Shown: piece after piece, positions 7,646 to 13,514 of the stretch | How the letters are laid out: each line of letters begins with the position of its first letter | Numbering within the stretch: position 1 is the first letter of the stretch | Assembly (NCBI GenBank): GCA_900556055.1 | Contig: USNJ01000041.1 | Coordinates: forward strand, 1 to 13,539 | DNA length: 13,539 nt | Reading direction: 5' to 3' | Source of the DNA: an uncultured Ruminococcus sp. | GTDB lineage: Bacteria > Bacillota > Clostridia > Oscillospirales > Ruminococcaceae | The notes under the pieces: generated by a model | The model's database searches: none | What the model saw: only the letters and a program-made list of their open reading frames with translations | What the model was told of the DNA's origin: nothing | Translations under genes and position numbers: made by a program

Positions 7646-9320
7646 TTTCAGGCACACTCCTTTCGGACGATGCAGCAGCGGTTCTTTTCTTCTTTGCGCC
7701 CGCTTCCTGTTCCTCTTCCTCTCTGATCCAGTTTCTCAGCAGCTGAGCAACGATCTGAGGACTATGCTGTGCAAACTCGCAGATCTCTCTTCTGATGATG
7801 ACCTCCTTGGACTCCGCTTCGGGGTCGGAAAGGCTTGCAACATTGAGTCCCTCGGTATCCTGAGCATTGAACACCTCGTCCACGATGCTTCCTGCGCCTG
7901 CCTGCTGAGCTTCGAGGAGCGCCTTTTCGAGCCGCCTTTTCTTTCTTGCCGCATTTCTCGTAGCGAGGAACACGATAAGCAGGATAATGATGAGAAGAAC
8001 GACTATTGCAGCGCCGCCTACAACGAGCTGCTCGGCATTCAGACCGAAGAGTATAGCATCGGAGATTCCGGGTATCTCATCGGGCACCTTGGGCAGATTT
8101 ATAACCGAAACGAGGTCGGAGTTTATGCCGCCCGCCATTGCGCAGTTCTCGGCGATCTGCGTTCTCTGAGCGTCCGAAAGATAATCTGTATAAACGACTA
8201 CGGCTATCGAAAGATTTGAGATAGAGTAGCCCTGTTTTTCGAGCTGTGTTTTATATGTACTTACGAGATATGTTTCGGAGCCGTCGCCCTCACGCCATAT
8301 TCCGTCCTCGATATCGTCCGTGCCTGTGGGATAGTTATCGTCCGCATTGGGTTCAACGCCGACAAGTCCCGCAGCAGCGTCGGTCGAGCCTACCGCATAG
8401 CTGTTGTCACGGTGCTGGAGAACGCCTGCGTTATAGCCTGCGGGTGTCTGACCGTCGGCTTTATACTCGGTGTTTTCCTGTACCTGCTTATCGGAATCGA
8501 GGACCATATTGACAGCTACCTCAACGCCGTCCTCGCCGTAAGCGCCTCTGAGCATTGTCAGTATTTTCTGCCTGATGGATTCCTCCATATCGGATTTGAA
8601 TTTGAACTTTCTTGTTTCCTCGGCAACCACATCGACATCTTCCTCGCCGACGATCAGCAGAACGCCGTTACCGTCGGTCAGGGTGATATTTTCCTCTGTA
8701 AGACCCGTTCCGCCGAGGGAATTGAGAACGAGGCTGTAAATGCCTGCTTTCTGGTCATTGGTAAGCTTTACATCTTTTTCGAGATGGATAGCGATAGCGA
8801 CCGTTGTCGGCAGCTGATTTGACTGGATAACGGTATTTTTCTGCTCGGGGATAGATATATTCACGACCGCCTTCTTGACGCCGTTTATCGTTTCGATTGT
8901 AGCGGCAAGACGTTCCTGCGCCTGAATTCTCGCATACTCACGCTTTTCGTAATCCGTAGAGAACATATCCACGTTATTTATCCAGGTAGTATAATCGAGG
9001 GAATTTTTCGGGTATCCCTGCTCAGCGAGCTTCATGGTCAGCTCGTCCTGAGTTCCGTCGGGGACGATGATCTTTCCGCCCGATTTTACAGTGACATCAT
9101 AGCCCTGCTCCTGGATTATAGTTGCGATCTGCGACGCTTCCGAGGTATCGAGTCCGTCGAAAAGCACGACCTCCTTCTTCTGGTTAAGAATTACGGTTAT
9201 GACGACAGCAGCGATAACGATAAGCGCAGCAGCGGAAATAATTATGATCTTTCTCTTTTTCTCCTGGGCGTTCCAGAACTGAGTAAAAGAGGTCAGAACC
9301 TTATTAAAAGGGTTATCCAT
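7638..9320 (-). CDS. fliF: Flagellar MS-ring protein FliF
   Basis: FliF forms the MS-ring in the cytoplasmic membrane, the first structure assembled and the housing of the export gate. The 560-residue protein has a first membrane helix at about 24-45 (KIIIISAAALIVIAAVVITV) and a second at about 431-454 (QLVVGGAAIVVLLIIILLIV). The ring-building motifs between them include NSLDYTTWINNVDMFSTDYE and ARIQAQERLAATIETINGVK (130-149). The cytoplasmic tail after a Lys/Arg stop-transfer cluster ends in the FliG-binding segment (about 505-535, with EFAQHSPQIVAQLLRNWI). The middle (about 284-350) is Asp/Gly-rich and variable, as in other FliF proteins. The ATG at 9318-9320 is preceded by GAGGAAGGA. The 95-bp gap to fliE is one of two large gaps in the operon. 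Confidence 0.97.
   Translation of the reverse strand: MDNPFNKVLTSFTQFWNAQEKKRKIIIISAAALIVIAAVVITVILNQKKEVVLFDGLDTSEASQIATIIQEQGYDVTVKSGGKIIVPDGTQDELTMKLAEQGYPKNSLDYTTWINNVDMFSTDYEKREYARIQAQERLAATIETINGVKKAVVNISIPEQKNTVIQSNQLPTTVAIAIHLEKDVKLTNDQKAGIYSLVLNSLGGTGLTEENITLTDGNGVLLIVGEEDVDVVAEETRKFKFKSDMEESIRQKILTMLRGAYGEDGVEVAVNMVLDSDKQVQENTEYKADGQTPAGYNAGVLQHRDNSYAVGSTDAAAGLVGVEPNADDNYPTGTDDIEDGIWREGDGSETYLVSTYKTQLEKQGYSISNLSIAVVVYTDYLSDAQRTQIAENCAMAGGINSDLVSVINLPKVPDEIPGISDAILFGLNAEQLVVGGAAIVVLLIIILLIVFLATRNAARKKRRLEKALLEAQQAGAGSIVDEVFNAQDTEGLNVASLSDPEAESKEVIIRREICEFAQHSPQIVAQLLRNWIREEEEQEAGAKKKRTAAASSERSVPENE
7657..7663 (-). promoter_or_regulatory. fliG ribosome binding site that decides the start
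   Basis: AAAGGAG on the minus strand lies 11 bases before the ATG at 7643-7645. It overlaps the alternative upstream GTG, so that GTG cannot use it. The site lies inside the 3' end of fliF. Confidence 0.7.
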
Positions 9321-9349
9321 GCGTTTTTTCCTTCCTCAACGATTTATGA

Positions 9350-9400
9350 TCGGCAATTGATAACCGACGATCAGCCCGATCGCCGCCTGTCAGCTGCCGA
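9350..9400 (-). other. Possible folded RNA segment in the fliE-fliF gap
   Basis: In the 95-base gap, TCGGCA (9350-9355) and TGCCGA (9395-9400) can form a 6-bp outer stem. Inside lies a perfect hairpin of CGATC (9368-9372), a 5-base loop and GATCG (9378-9382). No U-tract follows, so it is not a terminator. It may be a processing or stability element that sets the FliF to FliE ratio, but the stems are short. Confidence 0.3.
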
Positions 9401-9415
9401 CCGATTATAATGCAG

Positions 9416-9733
9416 TTACATGCTGATGTTCATAAGCTCCTTATAAGCGTCGATAGCGGTGTTTTTGAGCGCAACAAAGGTCTGCACAGCCATCTGAGCC
9501 TTTTTCGCATTAAGGTTGATGGTATGCAGGTCGTCGATCTCGCCCATAACGAGCTTCACGCTGTCCTCGCGGACGGTCTGCTGGGTCTCCTGAACATTTT
9601 CGTAAGCCTCCTTGAAAACGTCCTTGAAGGAGGGCTGGGATGCATCGGCAGCAGCCGCCGAAACGTCATTTCCCGTCACCTGGGAGGGCGTATTAAGGGG
9701 AGTTATAGATGAATTCAAAGGTACAATAAACAT
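9416..9733 (-). CDS. fliE: Flagellar hook-basal body complex protein FliE
   Basis: FliE is a small exported protein that links the MS-ring to the proximal rod and is needed early in export. It has 105 residues, normal for the family. A Ser/Ala-rich N-terminus is followed by helices with SFKDVFKEAYENVQETQQTV (35-54) and the conserved C-terminal half: MGEIDDLHTINLNAKKAQMA (63-82), then VQTFVALKNTAIDAYKELMNISM. The ATG is preceded by AAAGGATT and begins 14 bases after the flgC stop. Its place between flgC and fliF is the standard Firmicutes order. Confidence 0.95.
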   Translation of the reverse strand: MFIVPLNSSITPLNTPSQVTGNDVSAAAADASQPSFKDVFKEAYENVQETQQTVREDSVKLVMGEIDDLHTINLNAKKAQMAVQTFVALKNTAIDAYKELMNISM

Positions 9734-9747
9734 AGCTTAATCCTTTC

Positions 9748-10200
9748 TCACTTTCCAAGCTCCATAGCCTTGTTGAGCATAGCCTTTACAGCTGCGACAG
9801 CCGATGCATTCGCTTCATAGGAACGCTGTGCTGCGAGCATATCAATGCTTTCCTTTGTCTTATCGACATTGGACATATAGATGTAGCCCTCCTCGTCCGC
9901 CTCGGGATTATCGGGGTCATAGACGGGGACAAGCGGGGTTTCGTCCTCAACGACATTTGCGACTCTTACGCCTGCAAGACGGTACTTTTTCAGTCTCTGC
10001 GCCCTTGTCGATCTCTCGGCGAAAAGCGTGTCGGCGAAGGTCTTTTTCTCGGAAAATTCGACCATCTGGCGGCGGTAAGCCTCGCTTTCGGCGGTCGTAT
10101 ATGTATCCGCATTGGCTATATTCTGCGAGATTATATCCATTCGCAGACGCTGGGCGGATAGTGCCGAGCCGCCTATATCAAGTGAATTCAGAAATGACAT
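9748..10200 (-). CDS. flgC: Flagellar basal-body rod protein FlgC
   Basis: FlgC is an exported proximal rod subunit. Its 150 residues show the rod/hook N-terminal signature GSALSAQRLRMDIISQNIANADT (about 11-33) and the matching C-terminal helix (about 124-150) with AAQRSYEANASAVAAVKAML. The middle has the FlgC-typical GVRVANVVEDETPLVPVYDP followed by EGYIYMSNVD. The N- and C-terminal helices pair in the assembled rod. A GGGGGAA ribosome binding site precedes the ATG, 12 bases after flgB. Confidence 0.96.
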   Translation of the reverse strand: MSFLNSLDIGGSALSAQRLRMDIISQNIANADTYTTAESEAYRRQMVEFSEKKTFADTLFAERSTRAQRLKKYRLAGVRVANVVEDETPLVPVYDPDNPEADEEGYIYMSNVDKTKESIDMLAAQRSYEANASAVAAVKAMLNKAMELGK

Positions 10201-10212
10201 TTATATTCCCCC

Positions 10213-10596
10213 TTACTTCTGGAGAGCGGCGCTTATCATATCGAACTCGTTGTTCATATGGTCGATGATAGCACTGTACTGATACTGAGCGTCGGCGAGC
10301 TTCATAGCCTCGGTCTCGACGTTCACGTTATTTTCGTTCAGGGTAAAGTTCGTGTCCCTGTCTGTGGAAGTTGTGACCTTGAGGGAAACGGGTGATGTAT
10401 CCTTTTTCTGTTCAGCCGAATGATATTTGCATTTGCACTGCTCCTCGGCAAGCACAAGGCTGAAGTCAACATTTTTTGCTTTATAGTTAGGAGTATCGTC
10501 GTTTGAGATGTTATGGCTGATGACCTTCTGCTTATACCAGACAGCATCGAGTCCCTGTTCCATAAGCTTAAACGGTGTATTCTGAAACAATGCCAT
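10213..10596 (-). CDS. flgB: Flagellar basal-body rod protein FlgB
   Basis: FlgB is an exported proximal rod subunit and the first gene of this operon. From the ATG at 10594-10596 it has 127 residues, close to the family norm. The rod signature is VISHNISNDDTPNYKAKNVD (25-44), and the C-terminal helix is EAMKLADAQYQYSAIIDHMN (about 98-117) plus the tail NEFDMISAALQK. The reading frame stays open to a GTG seven codons upstream. That version would begin with a run of Arg/Lys that is only the translated AGGAGAAGAAG ribosome binding site, so I reject it. The middle (about 51-85) is charged and variable. Confidence 0.95.
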   Translation of the reverse strand: MALFQNTPFKLMEQGLDAVWYKQKVISHNISNDDTPNYKAKNVDFSLVLAEEQCKCKYHSAEQKKDTSPVSLKVTTSTDRDTNFTLNENNVNVETEAMKLADAQYQYSAIIDHMNNEFDMISAALQK

Positions 10597-10606
10597 TTTT
10601 CTTCTT

Positions 10607-10611
10607 CTCCT
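10607..10611 (-). promoter_or_regulatory. flgB ribosome binding site that decides the start
   Basis: AGGAG in a purine-rich run (AAGAGGAGAAGAAG) lies 10 bases upstream of the ATG at 10594-10596. It lies within the upstream GTG-initiated extension, so the ATG is the real start. Confidence 0.75.
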
Positions 10612-10638
10612 CTTCACAAATCATTAACAGGACGCGTA

Positions 10639-10663
10639 CTGAATTATTCATTTATAAATTCAG
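10639..10663 (-). other. Hairpin in the flgB 5' UTR
   Basis: A perfect 7-bp inverted repeat (CTGAATT at 10639-10645, AATTCAG at 10657-10663) with an 11-base AT-rich loop lies roughly 20 bases inside the predicted flgB transcript. It lacks a U-tract. It could protect the 5' end or be a binding site for a regulator as DNA; the sequence cannot separate these. Confidence 0.35.
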
Positions 10664-10688
10664 ACAACGCACCTATATTAATATACCT

Positions 10689-10717
10689 ATTATACAACAA
10701 AATCCGTTCAATTTCAA
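10689..10717 (-). promoter_or_regulatory. Sigma-A promoter of the flgB flagellar operon
   Basis: On the minus strand the -35 is TTGAAA (10712-10717) and the -10 is TATAAT (10689-10694), with an exact 17-bp spacer. The expected start is near 10682, giving a 5' UTR of about 85 bases to flgB. A terminator lies just upstream and insulates it. It is a housekeeping-type promoter; no sigma-28 or sigma-54 element is seen nearby. This fits the Bacillus situation, where the fla/che operon is driven by sigma-A. Confidence 0.85.
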
Positions 10718-10795
10718 GTATCAAAATCATAATGATTGACAGAAATTATTACAAAATCACCTAGCCGACTTTGGTACAATTGCTGTAAAAAACGT

Positions 10796-10843
10796 CAAAA
10801 AAGCAAAAGAGCCGCCCGAAACGAACGTCCCGGACGACTCTTT
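10796..10843 (-). terminator. Rho-independent terminator after the sugar ABC ATPase gene
   Basis: On the minus strand AAAGAGTCGTCCG (10831-10843) pairs with CGGGCGGCTCTTT (10806-10818) over 13 bp, including two G-U pairs, around a 12-base loop. The stem is followed by TGC and six T residues. It closes the ATPase transcript 34 bases after its stop and separates it from the flagellar promoter. Confidence 0.9.
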
Positions 10844-10876
10844 GTATAATTCTTTGTAAAATCAACTATCAGTAAA

Positions 10877-12019
10877 TCAGTTGATAACAGTCTTCTCAGT
10901 TTCCTTGTCGAAGATGTGAACCTTGTTAGGATCGATAGCAACCTTGATAGTATCCTGAGGTCTTGCAGTAGATCTGGGATCAACTCTTGCAGTCAGAGGA
11001 ATACCCTCGCAGTTGAGGTACAGATATGTCTCAGCACCCATCATTTCGGTGATCTCAACATTACACTCGATGATGCCTGTCTTAGCAGCGGAAAGGAACA
11101 TTTCCTCATCGTGGATATTCTCAGGACGGATACCCATGATGATCTCCTTATCAACAAGCTCGGAAAGTGCGAGATCGTCAACCTTAGCGTCAGGAAGCTC
11201 AACATAGTACTTCTTGCCTCTGGAGGTCTTGGTATCTTCGGAACCGAATTCGATGTTGTATCTGCCGTCGATCTTTCTGAGAACAGCGTCAATGAAGTTC
11301 ATCTGAGGTGAACCCATGAATCCTGCAACGAACTGGTTGACAGGGGAAGCATAGAGGTTCTGAGGAGAGTCAACCTGCTGAACGAAACCGTCCTTCATAA
11401 CAACGATACGGTCACCCATTGTCATAGCCTCTGTCTGGTCATGAGTTACGTAGATGAATGTTGTACCGAGCTTCTGGTGGAGCTTGGAGATCTCAGTTCT
11501 CATCTGTGCTCTCAGCTTAGCATCCAGGTTGGAAAGAGGCTCGTCGAGGAGGAATACCTGAGGCTCACGAACGATAGCACGGCCGAGAGCAACACGCTGT
11601 CTCTGACCGCCGGAGAGAGCCTTCGGCTTTCTGTCGAGGAGGTGGGAGATGTCGAGGATCCTTGCAGCTTCCTCAACCTTACGGGCGATCTCGTCCTTAG
11701 GAACCTTACGGAGCTTAAGACCGAATGCCATGTTCTCGAATACTGTCATGTGAGGATACAGAGCGTAGTTCTGGAAAACCATTGCGATATCTCTGTCCTT
11801 AGGAGCAACGTCGTTTACAAGGCGGTCGCCGATGTACAGCTCACCTTCGGAGATTTCTTCAAGACCTGCGATCATACGGAGGGTAGTAGACTTACCGCAT
11901 CCGGAAGGACCGACAAGAATGATGAATTCCTTATCCTTGATTTCGAGGTTTACGTCTGAAACGGCTACTACGCCGCCGGGATACTTCTTATAAATTGATC
12001 TGAGTGACAAACTTGCCAT
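10877..12019 (-). CDS. ugpC: Carbohydrate ABC transporter ATP-binding protein, MsmX/UgpC/MalK type
   Basis: This is an ATPase subunit of a CUT1 sugar importer. It binds two permeases at the inner membrane face and hydrolyses ATP to import oligosaccharides or similar solutes. The 380 residues show Walker [10 protein letters not shown] (37-45), Q-loop [17 protein letters not shown] (with Q83), signature [15 protein letters not shown] (135-149), Walker B VFLLDEP (155-161) and H-loop [10 protein letters not shown] (191-200). A C-terminal TOBE-type regulatory part follows (about 235-380, with [11 protein letters not shown]). No permease or solute-binding gene is adjacent. It has its own promoter and terminator, which is typical of MsmX-like ATPases shared by several importers. 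The ATG has GGGAGGT 9 bases upstream. In the parts I read, lysine is mostly AAG and glycine GGT/GGA, which suggests high expression. The ugpC symbol is by family habit; the substrate is unknown. Confidence 0.93.
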   Translation of the reverse strand: MASLSLRSIYKKYPGGVVAVSDVNLEIKDKEFIILVGPSGCGKSTTLRMIAGLEEISEGELYIGDRLVNDVAPKDRDIAMVFQNYALYPHMTVFENMAFGLKLRKVPKDEIARKVEEAARILDISHLLDRKPKALSGGQRQRVALGRAIVREPQVFLLDEPLSNLDAKLRAQMRTEISKLHQKLGTTFIYVTHDQTEAMTMGDRIVVMKDGFVQQVDSPQNLYASPVNQFVAGFMGSPQMNFIDAVLRKIDGRYNIEFGSEDTKTSRGKKYYVELPDAKVDDLALSELVDKEIIMGIRPENIHDEEMFLSAAKTGIIECNVEITEMMGAETYLYLNCEGIPLTARVDPRSTARPQDTIKVAIDPNKVHIFDKETEKTVIN

Positions 12020-12047
12020 GTTTTGAGGACCTCCCTAAAGAATTAAA

Positions 12048-12096
12048 ATGCCGCTGCATCGATCCGTACCGGTCCCGGACGGCTGACCGCAGTCAG
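12048..12096 (-). other. Three tandem hairpins in the 5' UTR of the sugar ABC ATPase gene
   Basis: In transcript order, the first hairpin is CTGAC-TGCG-GTCAG (12083-12096), a perfect 5-bp stem with a 4-base loop. It directly abuts a 7-bp bulged stem (12064-12082; CCGT...ACGG outside, CCG/CGG inside, loop GGAC). The third is a 4-bp stem, ATGC-AGCG-GCAT (12048-12059), followed by TTTT. All lie between the predicted start (about 12113) and the ribosome binding site. They may stabilise the mRNA or control translation; I recognise no riboswitch class. Confidence 0.45.
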
Positions 12097-12119
12097 GATA
12101 CAATTTCGGCTCTGTTATA

Positions 12120-12148
12120 ATCATAACAACATTTTAACTTTTTTTCAA
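12120..12148 (-). promoter_or_regulatory. Sigma-A promoter of the sugar ABC ATPase gene
   Basis: On the minus strand the -35 is TTGAAA (12143-12148) and the -10 is TATGAT (12120-12125), with a 17-bp AT-rich spacer. The predicted start is near 12113, giving a 5' UTR of about 93 bases. I see no clear catabolite-response (cre) palindrome around it. Confidence 0.78.
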
Positions 12149-12195
12149 GTTGCTTATTATCCAAACTTCTAAAAACTTATTTATTGAGATTGACG

Positions 12196-12233
12196 AAAAA
12201 AACAGCGCAAAAATCGTCCGCTCGGCGATTTGC
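12196..12233 (-). terminator. Rho-independent terminator after rsuA
   Basis: It begins three bases after the rsuA stop. GCAAATCG (12226-12233) pairs with CGATTTTTGC (12207-12216), leaving a two-T bulge and a 9-base loop. A run of seven T residues follows on the minus strand (12196-12202). It is placed correctly to end the rsuA transcript before the next promoter. Confidence 0.75.
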
Positions 12234-12235
12234 CG

Positions 12236-12967
12236 TTAATCTGCTATAATATTTTCGACTTCTTTGTGCAACATTTCCCTAGCCTCTCCGATAGGGAGAT
12301 TTTCATCCAAATGAACATTTCCTATGCGTATGCGTCTGAGGTAAACGACCTCGCTCCCTGCGGCGTGTACCATTCTTTTCACCTGATGGAACTTGCCCTC
12401 ATGCAGTGTGATATGAACCTTGGATCTGTCATCGGGAACGGGGAATTCCAGCTTTGCGGGGAGGCATTTTTCGCCCCCGTCAATGGTCATTCCCGAGGCA
12501 AAAAGTCCGATGGCGGACTCGTCCAGAGGGGCGGAAAGCTCGGCATAATAGAGCTTTTCCACATGATTTTTCGGGGATAGCATGCGGTGCGCAAGAGCGC
12601 CGTCATCGGTGATGAAAACGAAGCCCTCAGTGTCCTTGTCGAGCCTGCCTGCGGGGAAAAGCCCCTTTCTGCGCAGGTTTTCGGGGATAAGCTCAATGAC
12701 CGTTTCCGAGAGAGCGTCCCTGACGGCACAGACAACGCCCGCAGGCTTGTTCAGCATGATATAGACGTGCCTGCGGTACTCTATCGGCTTCCCATCGACC
12801 GAAACTGCGTCCGTTCCGGGAGTTATCTTCATGTCAAAAAGCTTCGCCGTCACGCCGTTCACGGTTACAACACGCCTTTTGATAAACTCCTTAACTTCGT
12901 TTCTCGACCGGCAGGTCTGCTCGGAAAGATAGCGGTCAAGACGTACTTTTTTTGTAGTTTCTGACAT
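12236..12967 (-). CDS. rsuA: RsuA-type 16S rRNA pseudouridine synthase
   Basis: Enzymes of this family isomerise a uridine of 16S rRNA (U516 in E. coli) to pseudouridine in the cytoplasm. The 243 residues contain an N-terminal S4 RNA-binding domain (about 7-55, with VRLDRYLSEQTCRSRNEVKEF). The catalytic motif is FPAGRLDKDTEGFVFIT (104-120), with the expected catalytic Asp at 110. YIMLNKPAGVV (69-79) and HEGKFHQVKRMVHAAG are also present. The K-F-H-Q-V-K-R-M form favours RsuA over the RluB/E/F branch, which typically has R-Q-V-R-R-M. The ATG at 12965-12967 has AAGGA about 9 bases upstream. A second ATG at 12972-12974 is out of frame and too close to the ribosome binding site. It is a single-gene unit with its own promoter, long structured leader and terminator. 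Confidence 0.9.
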   Translation of the reverse strand: MSETTKKVRLDRYLSEQTCRSRNEVKEFIKRRVVTVNGVTAKLFDMKITPGTDAVSVDGKPIEYRRHVYIMLNKPAGVVCAVRDALSETVIELIPENLRRKGLFPAGRLDKDTEGFVFITDDGALAHRMLSPKNHVEKLYYAELSAPLDESAIGLFASGMTIDGGEKCLPAKLEFPVPDDRSKVHITLHEGKFHQVKRMVHAAGSEVVYLRRIRIGNVHLDENLPIGEAREMLHKEVENIIAD

Positions 12968-12978
12968 ATTTCATATTC

Positions 12979-13019
12979 CTTTTTCGGATAATTTTACTAT
13001 TTCGGGATATCGGAAAAAG
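12979..13019 (-). promoter_or_regulatory. Possible Shine-Dalgarno-masking hairpin before rsuA
   Basis: On the transcript CTTTTTCCGATA (13008-13019) can pair with TATCCGAAAAAG (12979-12990), 11 of 12 positions with one C-C mismatch, around a 17-base loop. The 3' arm overlaps the start of the rsuA ribosome binding site (AAAAAGGA, 12977-12984). The 5' arm contains the U-tract of the upstream terminator, so it competes with the other leader pairings. Confidence 0.5.
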
Positions 13020-13132
13020 CAAAAAGCCGCCGCTTTTGCCATATCTGTCACAAAGTCCTGCCGTCAGACAGCAAGCCGCCGCCGCACAGTGTCCCTCACG
13101 GCGATATAATGCTGTCTGCCGCTTTTTCACAC
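13013..13132 (-). ncRNA. Structured rsuA leader or small RNA, riboswitch-like architecture
   Basis: A strong promoter lies just upstream and a terminator hairpin lies at the 3' end. A perfect 8-bp closing stem joins GAAAAAGC at the 5' end (13121-13128) to GCTTTTTC (13013-13020). Inside, CAGACAGCA (13110-13118) pairs perfectly with TGCTGTCTG (13065-13073) over 9 bp. Within that, CGCCG (13099-13103) can pair with CGGCG (13080-13084). The closing stem, the terminator and the Shine-Dalgarno mask all use the same U-tract region, so only one can form fully. I recognise no known riboswitch, T-box, 6S or SRP RNA signature. A 64-codon frame runs through it but has no ribosome binding site. The transcript and its structure are inferred from sequence. 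Confidence 0.5.
13014..13039 (-). terminator. Leader terminator between the rsuA promoter and rsuA
   Basis: On the minus strand GCAAAAGC (13032-13039) pairs with GCTTTTTGC (13019-13027), with one T bulged and a CGCC-complement 4-base loop. Five T residues follow (13014-13018). It would stop transcription about 118 bases after the predicted start and about 45 bases before rsuA, so it is either an attenuator or the end of a small RNA gene. Confidence 0.65.
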
Positions 13133-13138
13133 ATATAT

Positions 13139-13167
13139 AGTATACAGTGCATAGTGCAGCATGTCAA
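13139..13167 (-). promoter_or_regulatory. Strong sigma-A promoter of the rsuA leader
   Basis: On the minus strand the -35 is TTGACA (13162-13167, full consensus) and the -10 is TATACT (13139-13144), with a 17-bp spacer. The expected start is near 13132. This would leave a 165-base leader before the rsuA ATG. Confidence 0.85.
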
Positions 13168-13428
13168 GCCAAGGCATATATTATTTTATTGTGTTTTTTA
13201 CTTTACAAATATAACGTTCAAATATATATTGTGTATAAATATATATCGGTGAAATAATGAACTAAACTCACAAATTCTAACAAACAAGTACAACACCCCA
13301 AAAGCCCAAATTCCCGCAAACAAGAGCGACGAACCAAACCTCCGCCCCAAACAAAATGGAACGTTAAGAGCCACAAAAGTAATCAAACTTCCCTCCAAAC
13401 CGCAAATCATATCCCTAAACCAAGATGT

Positions 13429-13514
13429 AAAGCGGGGAAAAGAGGGGTGAGGGTGAAGGGAAAGAGAGTGCAGAGAGAGAACCGTGACGGGGGCGGGGGG
13501 AAAGTCCCCGCTTT
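13429..13514. repeat. 10-bp inverted repeat flanking a purine-rich tract
   Basis: AAAGCGGGGA at 13429-13438 has an exact inverted copy, TCCCCGCTTT, at 13505-13514. A shorter hairpin GCGGGG/CCCCGC lies at the right arm (about 13493-13511). The 66 bases between are almost pure A and G on the plus strand. This could be the end of a small interspersed element, but no target duplication or transposase is visible. Confidence 0.4.
13434..13460 (+). other. G-quadruplex-capable motif
   Basis: The plus strand has four G-runs of at least three (GGGG, GGGG, GGG, GGG) with loops of 6, 3 and 4 bases. This fits the usual G3+N1-7 rule. A further G5-C-G6 run lies at 13489-13500. Whether it folds in the cell is unknown. 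Confidence 0.5.

Noticed and set aside
10597..10617. N-terminal extension of FlgB starting at a GTG
   Set aside because: The added residues (Lys/Arg run) are the translated purine-rich ribosome binding site. The ATG at 10594-10596 has proper spacing.
10736..10779. Plus-strand promoter-like elements (TTGACA near 10736 and an extended -10 TGGTACAAT near 10774)
   Set aside because: The spacing between the two is far too long for one promoter, and there is no plus-strand gene downstream.
12064..12096. Mini-ykkC (guanidine-II) riboswitch, suggested by two adjacent GC-rich hairpins
   Set aside because: The hairpin loops read TGCG and GGAC rather than the required ACGR, and the downstream gene is a sugar ATPase rather than a guanidine exporter.
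12936..13130. 64-codon frame running through the rsuA leader on the minus strand
   Set aside because: Its GTG lies within a few bases of the predicted transcript start with no room for a ribosome binding site. The encoded peptide is mostly a translation of the stem sequences, and it overlaps rsuA out of frame.
13210..13250. CRISPR-like or iteron-like repeat from the two AAATATATAT copies
   Set aside because: Only two 10-bp copies of simple AT sequence with no further units; low-complexity chance is sufficient.
13198..13410. 70-codon hydrophobic frame on the minus strand, possibly a small membrane protein
   Set aside because: Only a weak AGGGA before the ATG. The C-terminal third is translated AT-repeat DNA, and the hydrophobicity follows from the T/G-rich strand. 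It may be a decayed repeat; a database hit to a conserved family would change this.
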